Origin: JBEBSD01 sp040394475
GTDB lineage: Bacteria; Bacteroidota; Bacteroidia; Cytophagales; Spirosomataceae
NCBI GenBank assembly: GCA_040394475.1
Contig: JBEBSD010000009.1
Location: 62,001 to 126,000 of the forward strand
Length of the DNA: 64,000 bases
Reading direction: 5' to 3'
Made by a program: the position numbers and the translations under genes. Positions 8,428 through 18,914 of this stretch are shown here, piece by piece. The notes beneath the pieces are model-generated. The model was given only the letters and a program-made list of their open reading frames with translations, was not told the origin of the DNA and made no database searches. How positions within the stretch are numbered: position 1 is the first letter of the stretch; each line of letters begins with the position of its first letter.

Positions 8428-10245
8428 ATGGAAGTTGAGACCGAAAAGAAATTGACTATCAGAGGGGGTGAATTCCTGATCAGGGAATCAGAAGCCTCGG
8501 AAGTGTTTATTCCCGAAGAATTTTCGGAAGAACAGTTAATGATTGCAGATACCTGTTCCGATTTCCTCAAAGCGGAAATCTGGGATCGCCTGGATGAACT
8601 TGACAAAGCCGAAAGTCCCGAACTGATTGCTTCATTGATGGATAAAGCGGGTGAGCTGGGCCTCCTCGGGATTGCTGTGCCGGAAGCATATGGTGGTTTT
8701 GGGATGAGCTTTAATACCTCCATGCTCGTGACGGAACGGACAGGCGCCGGCCATTCATTTTCGGTGGCGTTGTCTGCGCATACCGGCATTGGTACCCTTC
8801 CGATTGTCTACTACGGGAATGAAGAGCAAAAGCAACAATACTTACCCAGATTGGCCTCGGGAGAGTGGAAATCGGCCTACTGTCTGACGGAACCCGATTC
8901 AGGGTCCGATGCCAACGCGGCCAAAACCCGCGCGGTGCTGAACGCGGAAGGGACACATTACGTGTTAAGCGGACAGAAAATGTGGATTACCAATGGTGGT
9001 TTTGCGGATTTATTCATCGTGTTTGCCAAAATAACGGATGAGAACGGGCAACCCGATAAGAACCTTTCTGCGTTTATTGTCGAGAAAAGCTTTGGCGGAA
9101 TTACGATGAATCCTGCGGAACACAAGATGGGGATTAAAGGATCGGATACCCGCCAGCTGTTCTTCAATGACTGCCTGGTCCCGGTATCGAATCTGCTGTC
9201 GGATCGGGGCAATGGTTTTAAAATAGCCGTTAATATCCTTAATGTCGGCCGGATCAAACTGGCGGCGGCCGCACTGGGCGGGGCGAAAAAAGTGGTCGAT
9301 GCGGCGGTCAGTTATGCCAGCGAACGGAAACAGTTCGGAGTGGCTATCGCAAGCTTCGGAGCTATACAATACAAACTGGCGGAAATGGTCACCCGTATTT
9401 TCGCTTCCGAATCGGCTGCTTACCGGGCAGGACAGCATATTGACGACCTGATTGCGACGTTAAAGGCGTCGGGAACGCCGGATGCACAGGCTAAATTAAA
9501 GGCATTGGAAGAATTTGCCATTGAATGTGCGTTGATGAAAGTACATGGTTCGGAAACGCTGGATTATGTAGTCGATGAAGGGGTACAGATTTACGGTGGA
9601 ATGGGGTATAGTGCTGATGCACCGATGGACCGTGCGTACCGCGACAGCCGCATCAACCGTATTTTTGAAGGAACCAATGAGATCAACCGGTTGCTGACCG
9701 TGGACATGCTTCTGAAACGGGCGCTGAAAGGACAGCTGGACCTGATGGGACCGGCGATGGCGGTCTCCAAAGAGATCCTGTCCATTCCGGACTTTGGAAG
9801 TGAGGAGGAAGAGGGGCTTTTCAGCACGGAAAAGAAGGTGATCCGCAACCTGAAGAAGGCGGTTCTGATGGTAGCCGGTGCGGCAGTCCAGAAGTTTATG
9901 CTGTCGTTATCGGATGAACAGGAGATTATCATGGACATTGCCGACATGGGAATTGAGGTGTATGTGGCCGAATCGGTGTTATTGAGAGTCGAAAAGCTGA
10001 CCAGCCTGAGAGGGGAGGAGCAAACGGCTATACAGCGTAAAATGGCAATACTTTACCTGCAGGAAGCGATAGAGAAAGTCGCGCGTTCAGGCCGGAGCGC
10101 CATCACCTCTTTTGCCGAAGCGGATGAGCTCCGGGTAATGCTGATGGGGTTGAAACGGTTTACAAAAGCCGAACCCGTGAATCTGAAGCAGCTCCGGAGA
10201 GAAATAGCCGGATCCCTGATAGCAGCAAATCAGTATCCTTTTTAA
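8428..10245 (+). CDS. Acyl-CoA dehydrogenase family protein (long form)
   Basis: This FAD enzyme catalyses alpha,beta-dehydrogenation of acyl-CoA thioesters and passes electrons to ETF. I choose the ATG of MEVETEKKLTIRGGEFLI, giving 605 residues; the upstream in-frame TTG lies within the -7 promoter element. The acyl-CoA dehydrogenase N, middle and C domains are evident: CLTEPDSGSDANA and MWITNGGFADLFIVFAK (flavin and substrate contacts), GIKGSDTRQLFF, RKQFGVAIASFGAIQYKLAE, and the signature YGGMGYSADAPMDRAYRDSRINRIFEGTNEINR split across the C domain. A 200-residue C-terminal extension beyond the usual 380-400 residues resembles the VLCAD/ACAD9-like group. The shared operator with etfBA fits its electron partner. 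Confidence 0.95.
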   Translation: MEVETEKKLTIRGGEFLIRESEASEVFIPEEFSEEQLMIADTCSDFLKAEIWDRLDELDKAESPELIASLMDKAGELGLLGIAVPEAYGGFGMSFNTSMLVTERTGAGHSFSVALSAHTGIGTLPIVYYGNEEQKQQYLPRLASGEWKSAYCLTEPDSGSDANAAKTRAVLNAEGTHYVLSGQKMWITNGGFADLFIVFAKITDENGQPDKNLSAFIVEKSFGGITMNPAEHKMGIKGSDTRQLFFNDCLVPVSNLLSDRGNGFKIAVNILNVGRIKLAAAALGGAKKVVDAAVSYASERKQFGVAIASFGAIQYKLAEMVTRIFASESAAYRAGQHIDDLIATLKASGTPDAQAKLKALEEFAIECALMKVHGSETLDYVVDEGVQIYGGMGYSADAPMDRAYRDSRINRIFEGTNEINRLLTVDMLLKRALKGQLDLMGPAMAVSKEILSIPDFGSEEEEGLFSTEKKVIRNLKKAVLMVAGAAVQKFMLSLSDEQEIIMDIADMGIEVYVAESVLLRVEKLTSLRGEEQTAIQRKMAILYLQEAIEKVARSGRSAITSFAEADELRVMLMGLKRFTKAEPVNLKQLRREIAGSLIAANQYPF

Positions 10246-10252
10246 CAAGAAT

Positions 10253-10284
10253 GGGATGGAGACACAGTCTTTCATCCCTTTTTT
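10253..10284 (+). terminator. Rho-independent terminator after the acyl-CoA dehydrogenase
   Basis: A stem GGGATG/CATCCC with inner pairing AGAC/GTCT is followed by a run of six T. It begins 8 bp after the stop codon. Confidence 0.85.
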
Positions 10285-10362
10285 GAGCTTTTACACCCTT
10301 TTTTTCTGGTTTACAGGATAAATTTCCTATCCAATCCCACACAAAGTCGATTTATTTTGATG

Positions 10363-10370
10363 TAACTTTG
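10363..10370 (+). promoter_or_regulatory. Probable -7 element upstream of the first C25 gene
   Basis: TAACTTTG is a perfect TAnnTTTG element 50 bp before the start codon. I see no convincing -33 element at the right spacing. Confidence 0.4.
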
Positions 10371-10420
10371 AGAGTTATTAGTGTGTACAAATGCCTCTAA
10401 GTCTCTAACATCTCATCTTT

Positions 10421-13400
10421 ATGAACTGCAAGCGTTATACCTCATTGTTTTTCCTGACCTCTTTTATGCTGCTGCTGATGACAGCCCAGGCGCAGGATCT
10501 TACACCATGGACAAGCAATCCCTATGGAAATGAGTGGATTGAGGATTATACCAAGCCCTATGTACGTGTCGGCGTAACAGCTGATGGAGTTTACAAGGTT
10601 TCGTTAGCGAATCTGAATGCTAGGGTCGATGGAACACCCTTCACCAAAGAGAATGTCCAAATCTGGCATCGCGGGAAAGAGGTAGCTGTTATAAGTGCCA
10701 ATGACACGGAAGTTGTCTTTTACGGCCAAAAAAACGATGGCGCGTCCGACGGGTTGATGTTCCGGCCGGGACCTGAGGCGCGGCTCGACAAAACAACCAG
10801 CTTTTATTCGTTTGAAGGGTCGTATTTCTTTACGACGGCCGATAGTCCGAAAAGAAGCACCAGCGTTAACGGACAGCCGGCAGCTGGGACGACGAAGGAA
10901 AGTTATAGCGTGCAAACGTTGATTCGGAATAACGGAGAAAAGTTGGACGTTAATGGTAAAAGTCGATTTGCTAATATGTATATGGGGTTTGCTTTTTCAC
11001 AGGAGACAAATACCGATTTGCTTAATAGTAGTTTTTTTAATGCACCGAATGCCTTTATACAAGATGTTGCAAGCCCTTTGAATTTTTTTAGGTATGGAAA
11101 TGTAATTGACGCCATACCCCCTACTGAATTTAAGGAGAAGTTTATCCTCAAAGGATACGTCGCTCAACCATCGGAACCTATTATCTTTGAGTATGCCGTA
11201 CATGGAAATGGAGAATATAAATTAGTGGATGCATTGGATTCACATAACTATATCACGTCAATCAGCCCAGATGAGGCCGGACTGTATTCATCAGAGACAA
11301 CTATTGAAACCAATGGTATTTATAACTTTGGTCATCGTAAATTGGAAGGTTTTGTTTTGAATCCAACAAATCACATATCTGATGACGGCGAGGGATACTT
11401 TGGTATTAAATCCAGTAAAACAGAAGACAGATTCAAAGATATGTTTGGATTTTCTTACTATAGCATAAGATACCCTCGTAAGCTGGACATGGAAGGACTC
11501 GTTTCTCATGAATTTAGTTTTTATAATTCAGTTACTGAGACACGTCAAGTCGAGTTAACGAATGTTGCTTCTGAAGCATGGGTATTTGATATTTCGGACC
11601 CGTATAATCCTGCACATATAACTAATACCAGTTATGCTGGAAATGTTTTGACAATGGACATAACTCGTACAGGTGAGCCATTGAAACTTTGGGTAGGGTT
11701 GCAAACGGTGGCAGTTCAGACAATAGAAGCATCTAAAGTGTATGAAGTATCGTTTAATGCCTTAGTTAGTAGAACGTCTCAAGAGGATTCAATTTTAGTT
11801 AATGGTGGTATTAACCCTTTGGCATACGATTATCTGATGATTACACATACGGATTTGCCTGCCAGAAATGTTCTTGAGGGAGCAAGAGAATATGCAAATT
11901 ACCGAGGTAGCGGAGTGGGAGGATCTCGTCGGACATTGTTAGTTTCTATACGACAGCTTTATGATCAGTTTAATTATGGAGAGCCTAGTCCTCTGGCAAT
12001 TCGCAGATTTGTTGATTATATGATTAGTGCTGGTGTTAGGGGAAATCACTATCTATTTATTATAGGACATGCAGTATCTTTTCCTAGAGCAATAGAGATA
12101 GAATTACCAGGACAAGTCCCAACATATGGGAATCCTGCGTCAGATGGATTATTGGTTTCTGAATTGAGACATTCCCCCCAGAGTGATCCCGACATACCTG
12201 CAATTCCTGTTGGACGTTTAACGGCTTTCAGTACTCAGGAAGTGAGGAACTATCTTAATAAGGTTAAGCAGTACGAATCTCAAACAACTGCCCAGTCTGC
12301 TAGCCAATTAGAATGGAGGAAGAAAGTACTTCAAATTGTTGGAGCTCATAACGGTCAGGTGGGGACGTTTAAAGGGGCTTTTAACCAAGCCCAAAGTAAT
12401 ATGCTTAATGAAGGCGTATACCCGTGGAGGATCGAAACAATAGCGAACGAGGATGCTCTGGGTAATTATGATAATACAAAGAAGATGGCTCCAGTGGATG
12501 AAAAAATTGCAGATGGAGGAGTGGGTATGATTGCTTATTTCGGACATGGAAATCGAGGGACAATGGCTTATAATATGGAGGATCCGAGCAAAGATCGGTA
12601 TCAGCCATCTACATTTAATGGAAAATATCCGTTTGTCTATATTACTGGCTGTGGAGTTGGTGATGTGTATTATCAGTCGCAACAAGAACTTGCCGGAAAG
12701 TGGTTGGTCTTAGAAAATGAAGGGGCGATTGTGCTGATGGCTAACTCTTACAAGGCTTATATAGCAACTGTTAGTAGTTATATGAGTAAACTTTATGCAG
12801 GAATATTTGGAGTAGGTGATGCAGGAAGAAAAAGTATAGGAAAAATTTGGGTGGATGTAGCCAAAGAAACTCTTGGCGGTGGGACAGCCGGGAGGATTAG
12901 TGCAGCAGATAATATTGTAACAGCAAATATTCACCAGACAAATATACATGGAGATCCCTCTATTAATATACTAAATATCCAGTCAACAACATTGCCAGTT
13001 GAATTACAATCGTTTGAAGGAAAGTTAGTAGGAGAAAATGCGGTTTATCTTGAATGGGAAACAGCATGGGAAAAGGATAATGATTCCTTTGAAATTGAAA
13101 GAAGTTCGGACGGTAGGACTTTTATAAATATAGGATCGGTGAAGATTTTGGAAACTGAAACATTGGGGAGTAAGTATTCGTTTTTGGATATTGAACCTCT
13201 TAAAGGGATTAACTACTATCGTTTGAAGCAACTGGATAAGCTTGGACAATCAGGAAAGAGAGAACATACTTATTCTAATATGATTTCTGTGATGGTACCT
13301 ACGTCAAAATACGTGACGATCTACCCAAATCCGGGAAATGATAAAGTCTATATTGAAACTAATAAAGAAATTTTGGGTATGAAATCTTGGAAATTGCTCA

Positions 13401-13534
13401 ATATGAATGGCATGGTTCTAAAGACTGGGGAAGCAGCTTTTGTTACTATACATGAGTTTTCCGCAGGTATGTATATTTTAGAGATTACTACAGAAGAAGG
13501 TCTGGTTGTTAGACAAAATCTTTTGAAACAATAG
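10421..13534 (+). CDS. C25 (gingipain/PorU2-like) peptidase with T9SS type A sorting domain; mosaic base composition
   Basis: A 1037-residue secreted cysteine peptidase of the C25 family, close in layout to proteins called putative T9SS sortase PorU2. A signal peptide (MNCKRYTSLFFLTSFMLLLM) ends at AQAQ. The propeptide-like N region has IWHRGKEVAV and NDGASDGLMFRP. The catalytic dyad is visible as FGHGNRG (His709) and TGCGVGD (Cys744). From about residue 865 a fibronectin-like region and IYPNPGNDKVYIE to the C-terminal VVRQNLLKQ form a T9SS sorting domain. The first roughly 500 bp are GC-balanced like the flanking genes, but the rest is strongly AT-rich, so the gene looks like a recombinant. 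The paralogue follows 19 bp later, so the two are probably co-transcribed. True sortase activity is not shown. Confidence 0.87.
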   Translation: MNCKRYTSLFFLTSFMLLLMTAQAQDLTPWTSNPYGNEWIEDYTKPYVRVGVTADGVYKVSLANLNARVDGTPFTKENVQIWHRGKEVAVISANDTEVVFYGQKNDGASDGLMFRPGPEARLDKTTSFYSFEGSYFFTTADSPKRSTSVNGQPAAGTTKESYSVQTLIRNNGEKLDVNGKSRFANMYMGFAFSQETNTDLLNSSFFNAPNAFIQDVASPLNFFRYGNVIDAIPPTEFKEKFILKGYVAQPSEPIIFEYAVHGNGEYKLVDALDSHNYITSISPDEAGLYSSETTIETNGIYNFGHRKLEGFVLNPTNHISDDGEGYFGIKSSKTEDRFKDMFGFSYYSIRYPRKLDMEGLVSHEFSFYNSVTETRQVELTNVASEAWVFDISDPYNPAHITNTSYAGNVLTMDITRTGEPLKLWVGLQTVAVQTIEASKVYEVSFNALVSRTSQEDSILVNGGINPLAYDYLMITHTDLPARNVLEGAREYANYRGSGVGGSRRTLLVSIRQLYDQFNYGEPSPLAIRRFVDYMISAGVRGNHYLFIIGHAVSFPRAIEIELPGQVPTYGNPASDGLLVSELRHSPQSDPDIPAIPVGRLTAFSTQEVRNYLNKVKQYESQTTAQSASQLEWRKKVLQIVGAHNGQVGTFKGAFNQAQSNMLNEGVYPWRIETIANEDALGNYDNTKKMAPVDEKIADGGVGMIAYFGHGNRGTMAYNMEDPSKDRYQPSTFNGKYPFVYITGCGVGDVYYQSQQELAGKWLVLENEGAIVLMANSYKAYIATVSSYMSKLYAGIFGVGDAGRKSIGKIWVDVAKETLGGGTAGRISAADNIVTANIHQTNIHGDPSINILNIQSTTLPVELQSFEGKLVGENAVYLEWETAWEKDNDSFEIERSSDGRTFINIGSVKILETETLGSKYSFLDIEPLKGINYYRLKQLDKLGQSGKREHTYSNMISVMVPTSKYVTIYPNPGNDKVYIETNKEILGMKSWKLLNMNGMVLKTGEAAFVTIHEFSAGMYILEITTEEGLVVRQNLLKQ

Positions 13535-13553
13535 AGGGAGTTGGTATGTAATT

Positions 13554-16500
13554 ATGGTGCTTTTTATGGGGATAATACAAAATTTAACTGGGCTATTTTT
13601 TCGTAACGGGCTGGCTGTCTGTGCATTATTTTTCTCAATTTTAGTAAATTCTGGAGGAGCTTATGCGCAATGGAGTGATGACTTATTTGGGAACGAATGG
13701 ATTGACTATTCTAAACAGTATATCCGTTTGCAAATTACTGAAACGGGTATTCAACGTTTAAATACAATTGATTTACCTGCGCAATTTTCGAAAAGTAGTC
13801 CTGATAGATTTCAACTTTGGCATAGAGGGAAAGAGGTGGGGATTATACGAGCAAATACAACAGAAATTATTTTCTATGGGGATGTGAATGATGGTGCTTC
13901 GGATTCGTTAATGTATAGACCTAGAACAGCCCGTCTTAATCCATATACAAATCTGTTTTCGGATAAGGGAGTTTATTTTTTAACCTTGGCTGATAATCCA
14001 CTTCGAGTTCAGCAAGTTGATGGGGGGGAGCTGTCTGGAGAAATAGAGCCATTTCATTTACAACAAGAAGTGAAGACTTATTCTGATCAATTTGCTTTCA
14101 CCACATATAGTATGGGTACGAGTCTGAACAATAGTTTCTATGAATCGGTTAATATGCATACAAGTCCAACTGTAGTAGGAATCAATTCAATTATTCCGAC
14201 ACTTTTTGAAGATACTGTTTTTAACGCGGATGTAAAACTGCATAATTGGGTAAAAGGTGCAACAATTAAACCTAGGATGGAATTGGCATTGGCCGGACTT
14301 TATACTGCCGGACATCGCGTCCAGATAAGTGTTAGTTCGAATAAGAATAATTATCGGGTAGCGGATGAATTTGTCTTTTCGGGTTGGACGGGAAAGAAAG
14401 GAAGTTTCGAATTAGAGCCAGATGATATTTCAAGTTCTGGAGATTTATATATGAAATTGGTTTCCAAAACGGATTGGGATCTGGATTTTTATGGTGTATC
14501 GTACTATGCTCTAACCTACCCGCAATTGGTTGAGATGGGAAGTCAGCCGATGGCTATTTTTTCTTTTCCTAAGACTAAAGAAATGAAAAGTAGGATTCGG
14601 ATAGCTAATGTTGCCTCGGATGTTGAAGTATTTAATATAACTCAAACTGGACAAATTCAAAAGATAAAGGGTACCATATCATCTGATAAGAGTTGGGAGG
14701 GAATGGTGTCTAGGAAGAGTGGACAGGAGCTCAAACTTATTGCAGTATCATCGGCTGGGATTAATCAACTTGAGAAGGCGCACGTCAGTGAAACGCGCAT
14801 GAAGCCGATATATAACTATCTGGAAAAGTCGGATGTCATGAATGGCCCGGTAGCGACGGATAAATATGACTATATTATTATCACAAATAGTACGCTTTCA
14901 GAGAGTGCTACTAAGTATGCTCAATATAGAGATTCTGAAGAGGGGGGAGGGAATCGTACACTGGTTATGGATATCAGGGATATATATGATTTGTATAATT
15001 ATGGAGAACCGAGCCCTATTGCTATACGATCCTTTATGCGGTATATGTTAAAGGAGGGGCTGCGAATAGATAAACATAATTTGTTTTTGATAGGGAAGTC
15101 AGTTACCAGACCGGAATATATAAAAAAGGAATTAGAAGGAGAAGTGCCGACGTTTGGAGATCCAGGTTCCGATCTACTATTGGTTTCTGGAATTGCGGGT
15201 GCACACCAAGATGTTCCGGCGATTCCAATAGGGAGATTAAGAGCATTTACAAATGACGAAGTGGAAAGCTATTTGGAAAAGGTTAAAAGCTATGAAAGTG
15301 AGAAACAGAATATAGGGTGGAGGAAAAATGTATTACATCTTAGTGGAGGACATTCTACTTTAGAAATTCAACAGCTACGGGGGATTATGAGTAGACTTAC
15401 TCCTTTGGTAGAAAATAGTGAATTAAGTGGAAGCGTAAAACCTATTGTAAAGACAATTAATACGGTAGAAAAAATAGATATCTCTCCAGAGATCAATAGA
15501 GGAGTTGGAATGATGTCTTTTTTCGGGCATGGTGCACAGACTATTACAGACCTTGATTTTGGTTATGCATCGGATATTAATAGAGGATTCAATAATAAAA
15601 ATAGATATCCTTTTATATACTTCAATGGTTGCGGAGTGGGGAATATCTTTAGCACGGGTAATACGCATATATTGTCGGATGATTGGATCATTACTCCCAA
15701 CAAGGGTGCCATCGCTATTATGGCGAACTCCTATAAAAGCTATATTAGTTCCTCTGAAAGACATATTAATACAGTTTATCAGGTGATGTTCGAGAATGAG
15801 ATGAACTTTCCTATCGGCAGAGTATTGCAAGAAACCTGTGCAAGGATTGTCGAAAGTAATCCCAATAGTTATGATATAGCTAATCTTCATCAAGTTTGTT
15901 TACAAGGAGATCCCGCTTTGAAGCTGGTGCGTGTTGATGATGTGGATTATGTGGTAGATGCAGAAGACGGTATTTACGTCTTTCCGGAGCAAGACGGCAA
16001 AACTATTGGAGATGCAGACCGGATTAAAATTGCAGTCGTGATTTCAAATGCAGGTAAATATAAGCAAGACGAGGAAATACCAATTCACATCACAATTTCC
16101 AAAAGAAACGGAGAGATGGAAGGAATCGTTCGTACTATGAAATCTATGCGACTTAGTGATACCTTATGGGTCGCGATGGACAAATCTGAAGAGGTGGAAC
16201 TAATTGAGGTGAATATTGACCCTGAAAAAAAGTTAGAAGAGTTTACCAGACATAATAATGTGGCGGATCTTATAATTGATTGGGACGTTGCCAGGGAAGC
16301 AAGCTATTATCCAATGGAAACGTTGAGGGACATAGTCGAACCTCGCGTTAAAGTAACGTTTGATAATATGGAAGTTGCCAATAGGGCGAAAATACTAGTT
16401 AATTCGAAAATCCACTTTCTATTAGAAGATGATCGTGTACTTTCCGAAAATTTGGAATTGATAGAAGTTTACTTAAAGAAATGCTGGGACAACAGTTGTG

Positions 16501-16973
16501 AATTTGACAAGCTGGATTTATCAAATAGTAAATTGTATAGTACTTCCAATAGGGAGATCGCGATCGAGTATGATAAAAAACTGGAAGTGGGTGAATATGA
16601 AATTTTACTAATCGGATATGATAAATTGGGAAATACAACATCTAATGGCTATAGAAGATTGTTCTCTGTAATAAGCCAGGAAGAAACAGAACAAAAGCTT
16701 CCAAAAGTCGTGGTAAGCCCTAATCCCGCCAACCGCTTCGCTCATTTTGCCATAGAAGTAGGAAGTGAGGTTGATACAATAGTAAGTTGCTATGTTTATA
16801 ATAGTATGGGGACAGTCCAGATGAAGCGAGATTTACAAGATAGTAATACTCGAGAATGGTACTGGACCGGCTTAGAACATTTATCGTCTGGGATGTATTT
16901 TTATCGTATCCATTTTCAGAAGAGTGATGGTTCTATGGGAGAAATAGGAGGTACAATCATAATAGCCAATTAG
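13554..16973 (+). CDS. C25 (gingipain/PorU2-like) peptidase, second paralogue
   Basis: A 1139-residue paralogue of the preceding gene, sharing FGNEWIDYSKQYIR, LWHRGKEVGII and NDGASDSLMYRP with it. The catalytic pair is FFGHGAQ (His659) and NGCGVGN (Cys693). Unlike its neighbour it carries an extra domain of about 200 residues after the peptidase core, then a T9SS-like end (VVSPNPANRFAHFAIEVG to GMYFYRIHFQKSDGSMGEIG). The N-terminus has a hydrophobic signal-like segment after a short lead; ATG at 13560 is an alternative start. The whole gene is AT-rich with frequent AAA, AAT, ATA and AGA codons, unlike the flanks. Its stop overlaps by four bases the stop of the convergent asparagine-synthetase-like gene. 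Confidence 0.85.
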   Translation: MVLFMGIIQNLTGLFFRNGLAVCALFFSILVNSGGAYAQWSDDLFGNEWIDYSKQYIRLQITETGIQRLNTIDLPAQFSKSSPDRFQLWHRGKEVGIIRANTTEIIFYGDVNDGASDSLMYRPRTARLNPYTNLFSDKGVYFLTLADNPLRVQQVDGGELSGEIEPFHLQQEVKTYSDQFAFTTYSMGTSLNNSFYESVNMHTSPTVVGINSIIPTLFEDTVFNADVKLHNWVKGATIKPRMELALAGLYTAGHRVQISVSSNKNNYRVADEFVFSGWTGKKGSFELEPDDISSSGDLYMKLVSKTDWDLDFYGVSYYALTYPQLVEMGSQPMAIFSFPKTKEMKSRIRIANVASDVEVFNITQTGQIQKIKGTISSDKSWEGMVSRKSGQELKLIAVSSAGINQLEKAHVSETRMKPIYNYLEKSDVMNGPVATDKYDYIIITNSTLSESATKYAQYRDSEEGGGNRTLVMDIRDIYDLYNYGEPSPIAIRSFMRYMLKEGLRIDKHNLFLIGKSVTRPEYIKKELEGEVPTFGDPGSDLLLVSGIAGAHQDVPAIPIGRLRAFTNDEVESYLEKVKSYESEKQNIGWRKNVLHLSGGHSTLEIQQLRGIMSRLTPLVENSELSGSVKPIVKTINTVEKIDISPEINRGVGMMSFFGHGAQTITDLDFGYASDINRGFNNKNRYPFIYFNGCGVGNIFSTGNTHILSDDWIITPNKGAIAIMANSYKSYISSSERHINTVYQVMFENEMNFPIGRVLQETCARIVESNPNSYDIANLHQVCLQGDPALKLVRVDDVDYVVDAEDGIYVFPEQDGKTIGDADRIKIAVVISNAGKYKQDEEIPIHITISKRNGEMEGIVRTMKSMRLSDTLWVAMDKSEEVELIEVNIDPEKKLEEFTRHNNVADLIIDWDVAREASYYPMETLRDIVEPRVKVTFDNMEVANRAKILVNSKIHFLLEDDRVLSENLELIEVYLKKCWDNSCEFDKLDLSNSKLYSTSNREIAIEYDKKLEVGEYEILLIGYDKLGNTTSNGYRRLFSVISQEETEQKLPKVVVSPNPANRFAHFAIEVGSEVDTIVSCYVYNSMGTVQMKRDLQDSNTREWYWTGLEHLSSGMYFYRIHFQKSDGSMGEIGGTIIIAN

Positions 16974-18898
16974 AGCGCATCTTTCTTCGAAAGGTGATCA
17001 ATCTGCATTTGATTTAACCATATAGCGAGTGATATAGTTCGACTGATTTGGAATACGACTTTAAAGCCGTTGATTTTGTCCAGTTGATTTGTTTGAAGAA
17101 GGCTAACATTGTGAAAGAAGGCAGCACGATTTACATATTCCCAAACTGAATTATGTTGTGAAACTAAATCCGCGGACTCATCTAGTAAAGCTAAAACCCA
17201 GGATCTGGCCTGTTCTAAGTTTGGTGTAGTTTTAGTATAGCGATTTCTTACAGCTTCAGTTAATATTCCCCTTAATCCTTCCCGCTGCTGACCTCTTCCT
17301 ATTCCATTGCTAAATTTAAGTTTAGATGGAACTGCAACACACAATTCGTAAAGTGATAGGTCCAAGAATGGATGATCAATGTAACAATTGAAATGATTGG
17401 AAAGATGAAAAAACTCTTCCACTACCTTTATTAGTTGATTGTCACAAATTTTGGCATATTCAGGAACGGGAGAAGGTTTTATGTACTTATTGCTGTGTTT
17501 TTGTTTTTTTTGACTAGTTACAATCGCTTTCAAAGGGCTTTCTTTGTTGGTATTCAATCGCTGCTTGATGTAGTAAGATAGAGGCTTTAGAACCAATTTA
17601 AGCAGCTTTAAAAAAGCTATATCGAAATGCCTATTCGCTGATATGGTATTTTTTATGAACTCTTTAACATTCAGAGCTTTTAGGTTGTCGATTAATTTCC
17701 TTTGAATGAAGGATAACTTTATATTCGTGTTTATTAAATTTGAGGGCTGAATGGATTGTTTACTGTGACTCAGCATCTCAAGTTTGTCGAATGCTTCTTT
17801 GAGATGTTGCCAGTTTTTTGAATTCCATAACTCGTTTAGATGGTTTTTACCATAACCTACTATATAATCACCACCAAAACCCGTCAACAAAACAGCTGAA
17901 TTCTGCTCTTTCATTTTCTCGAGTATTGCGAAGTTGTTAGCGGGAAGAACCATCACCGGTGGCTGCCGAAGAATCTTTATATATTCAACTGAAGATTCCA
18001 AAAATTGATGAGAGGAGGTCTTTAGCTCAAATAGAGTAGCCTGTGTATTGGTGATTACGTCATGACAGTATTTTCTGTCGTCTGACATTGCTTCATTTTT
18101 ATCTAGGTCGTCATCCAAATAGAAACAGTTTATTGGATCATTTGGTTTAAGATGACGAATCATGCATACAATTGAAGAAGAGTCTAAACCACCACTTAAG
18201 TGAGCACTTATTTTTCGACGCAGGGCAATGGATTTTGTAATGGAGTTGGAAAATAGCCTCTTGAATTCGTTTCCAAAATCGTCAATTGTTTTTAAATGGG
18301 ACCATTTGGATGGTGAGAAACTTAGACAATAGCTAGAGTCAACTGCTGTTGATGTGAACTTCGTTAAGTGTCCCGTTAAAGTAGTATGGATGCGGGAGAA
18401 AAAAGTTTCACCTGAATATTGTAAACCCAGATCCCTGCGGGTAAGATAATTGTAAATAACAATAGGATTATAAGAAAGATAATCTTGAGCGAGGGGATTA
18501 AGTGTAATCTCTGAAAGATTTGTTGATATTATCAAAAACTCGTTGGGAACATGTAAGTAGTAGGCAGGTATTCTACCGAATGCCTCACGAGAGATATATA
18601 ATGAATGACTTGACTCATCAAACCATATTCCCAAATAGGGACTAGTAGAAGGGTTCGATATTTTACTTAAAAAATCTTCAAAGGTAAGCGGGCTTTCCTT
18701 CCAGGTATTTTCGTTATCTAGTTCGTATGTAGCGGATTTACCCTGCACATAGAACTGAATACCTGTATTGGATCGATTGGCAGTCGCGTGAAATTTTTCA
18801 CATATTGATACAGAGTTTGGAGAGTGGTTATGCGACAGAACAATCTCACCGGGCTGGTTTTTGTATAATACTAGCCCGGTGAAATTTCCAAATGACAT
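16970..18898 (-). CDS. Asparagine synthetase-like protein, probable lasso peptide macrolactam synthetase (C protein)
   Basis: A 642-residue protein with an N-terminal Ntn-hydrolase-like domain and a C-terminal asparagine synthase domain. The PP-loop SGGLDSSS (235-242) and FGGDYIVG (341-348) support ATP-dependent activation of a carboxylate. Residue 2 is Ser rather than the Cys needed for glutaminase activity, so it should not use glutamine, as is known for lasso cyclases of the McjC type. It starts 16 bp after a 50-codon gene with a lasso leader motif, which points to ring closure of that peptide. Gene and neighbours are AT-rich. No RRE protein, leader peptidase or ABC exporter gene lies nearby. 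Another role in amidating a different substrate remains possible. Confidence 0.82.
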   Translation of the reverse strand: MSFGNFTGLVLYKNQPGEIVLSHNHSPNSVSICEKFHATANRSNTGIQFYVQGKSATYELDNENTWKESPLTFEDFLSKISNPSTSPYLGIWFDESSHSLYISREAFGRIPAYYLHVPNEFLIISTNLSEITLNPLAQDYLSYNPIVIYNYLTRRDLGLQYSGETFFSRIHTTLTGHLTKFTSTAVDSSYCLSFSPSKWSHLKTIDDFGNEFKRLFSNSITKSIALRRKISAHLSGGLDSSSIVCMIRHLKPNDPINCFYLDDDLDKNEAMSDDRKYCHDVITNTQATLFELKTSSHQFLESSVEYIKILRQPPVMVLPANNFAILEKMKEQNSAVLLTGFGGDYIVGYGKNHLNELWNSKNWQHLKEAFDKLEMLSHSKQSIQPSNLINTNIKLSFIQRKLIDNLKALNVKEFIKNTISANRHFDIAFLKLLKLVLKPLSYYIKQRLNTNKESPLKAIVTSQKKQKHSNKYIKPSPVPEYAKICDNQLIKVVEEFFHLSNHFNCYIDHPFLDLSLYELCVAVPSKLKFSNGIGRGQQREGLRGILTEAVRNRYTKTTPNLEQARSWVLALLDESADLVSQHNSVWEYVNRAAFFHNVSLLQTNQLDKINGFKVVFQISRTISLAIWLNQMQIDHLSKKDAL

Positions 18899-18914
18899 TT
18901 AAAGAAATAGAGAG

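Noticed and set aside
16970..18898. Ordinary glutamine-dependent asparagine synthase (asnB)
   Set aside because: The Cys2 needed for glutaminase activity is absent and the gene is coupled to a lasso leader peptide gene.
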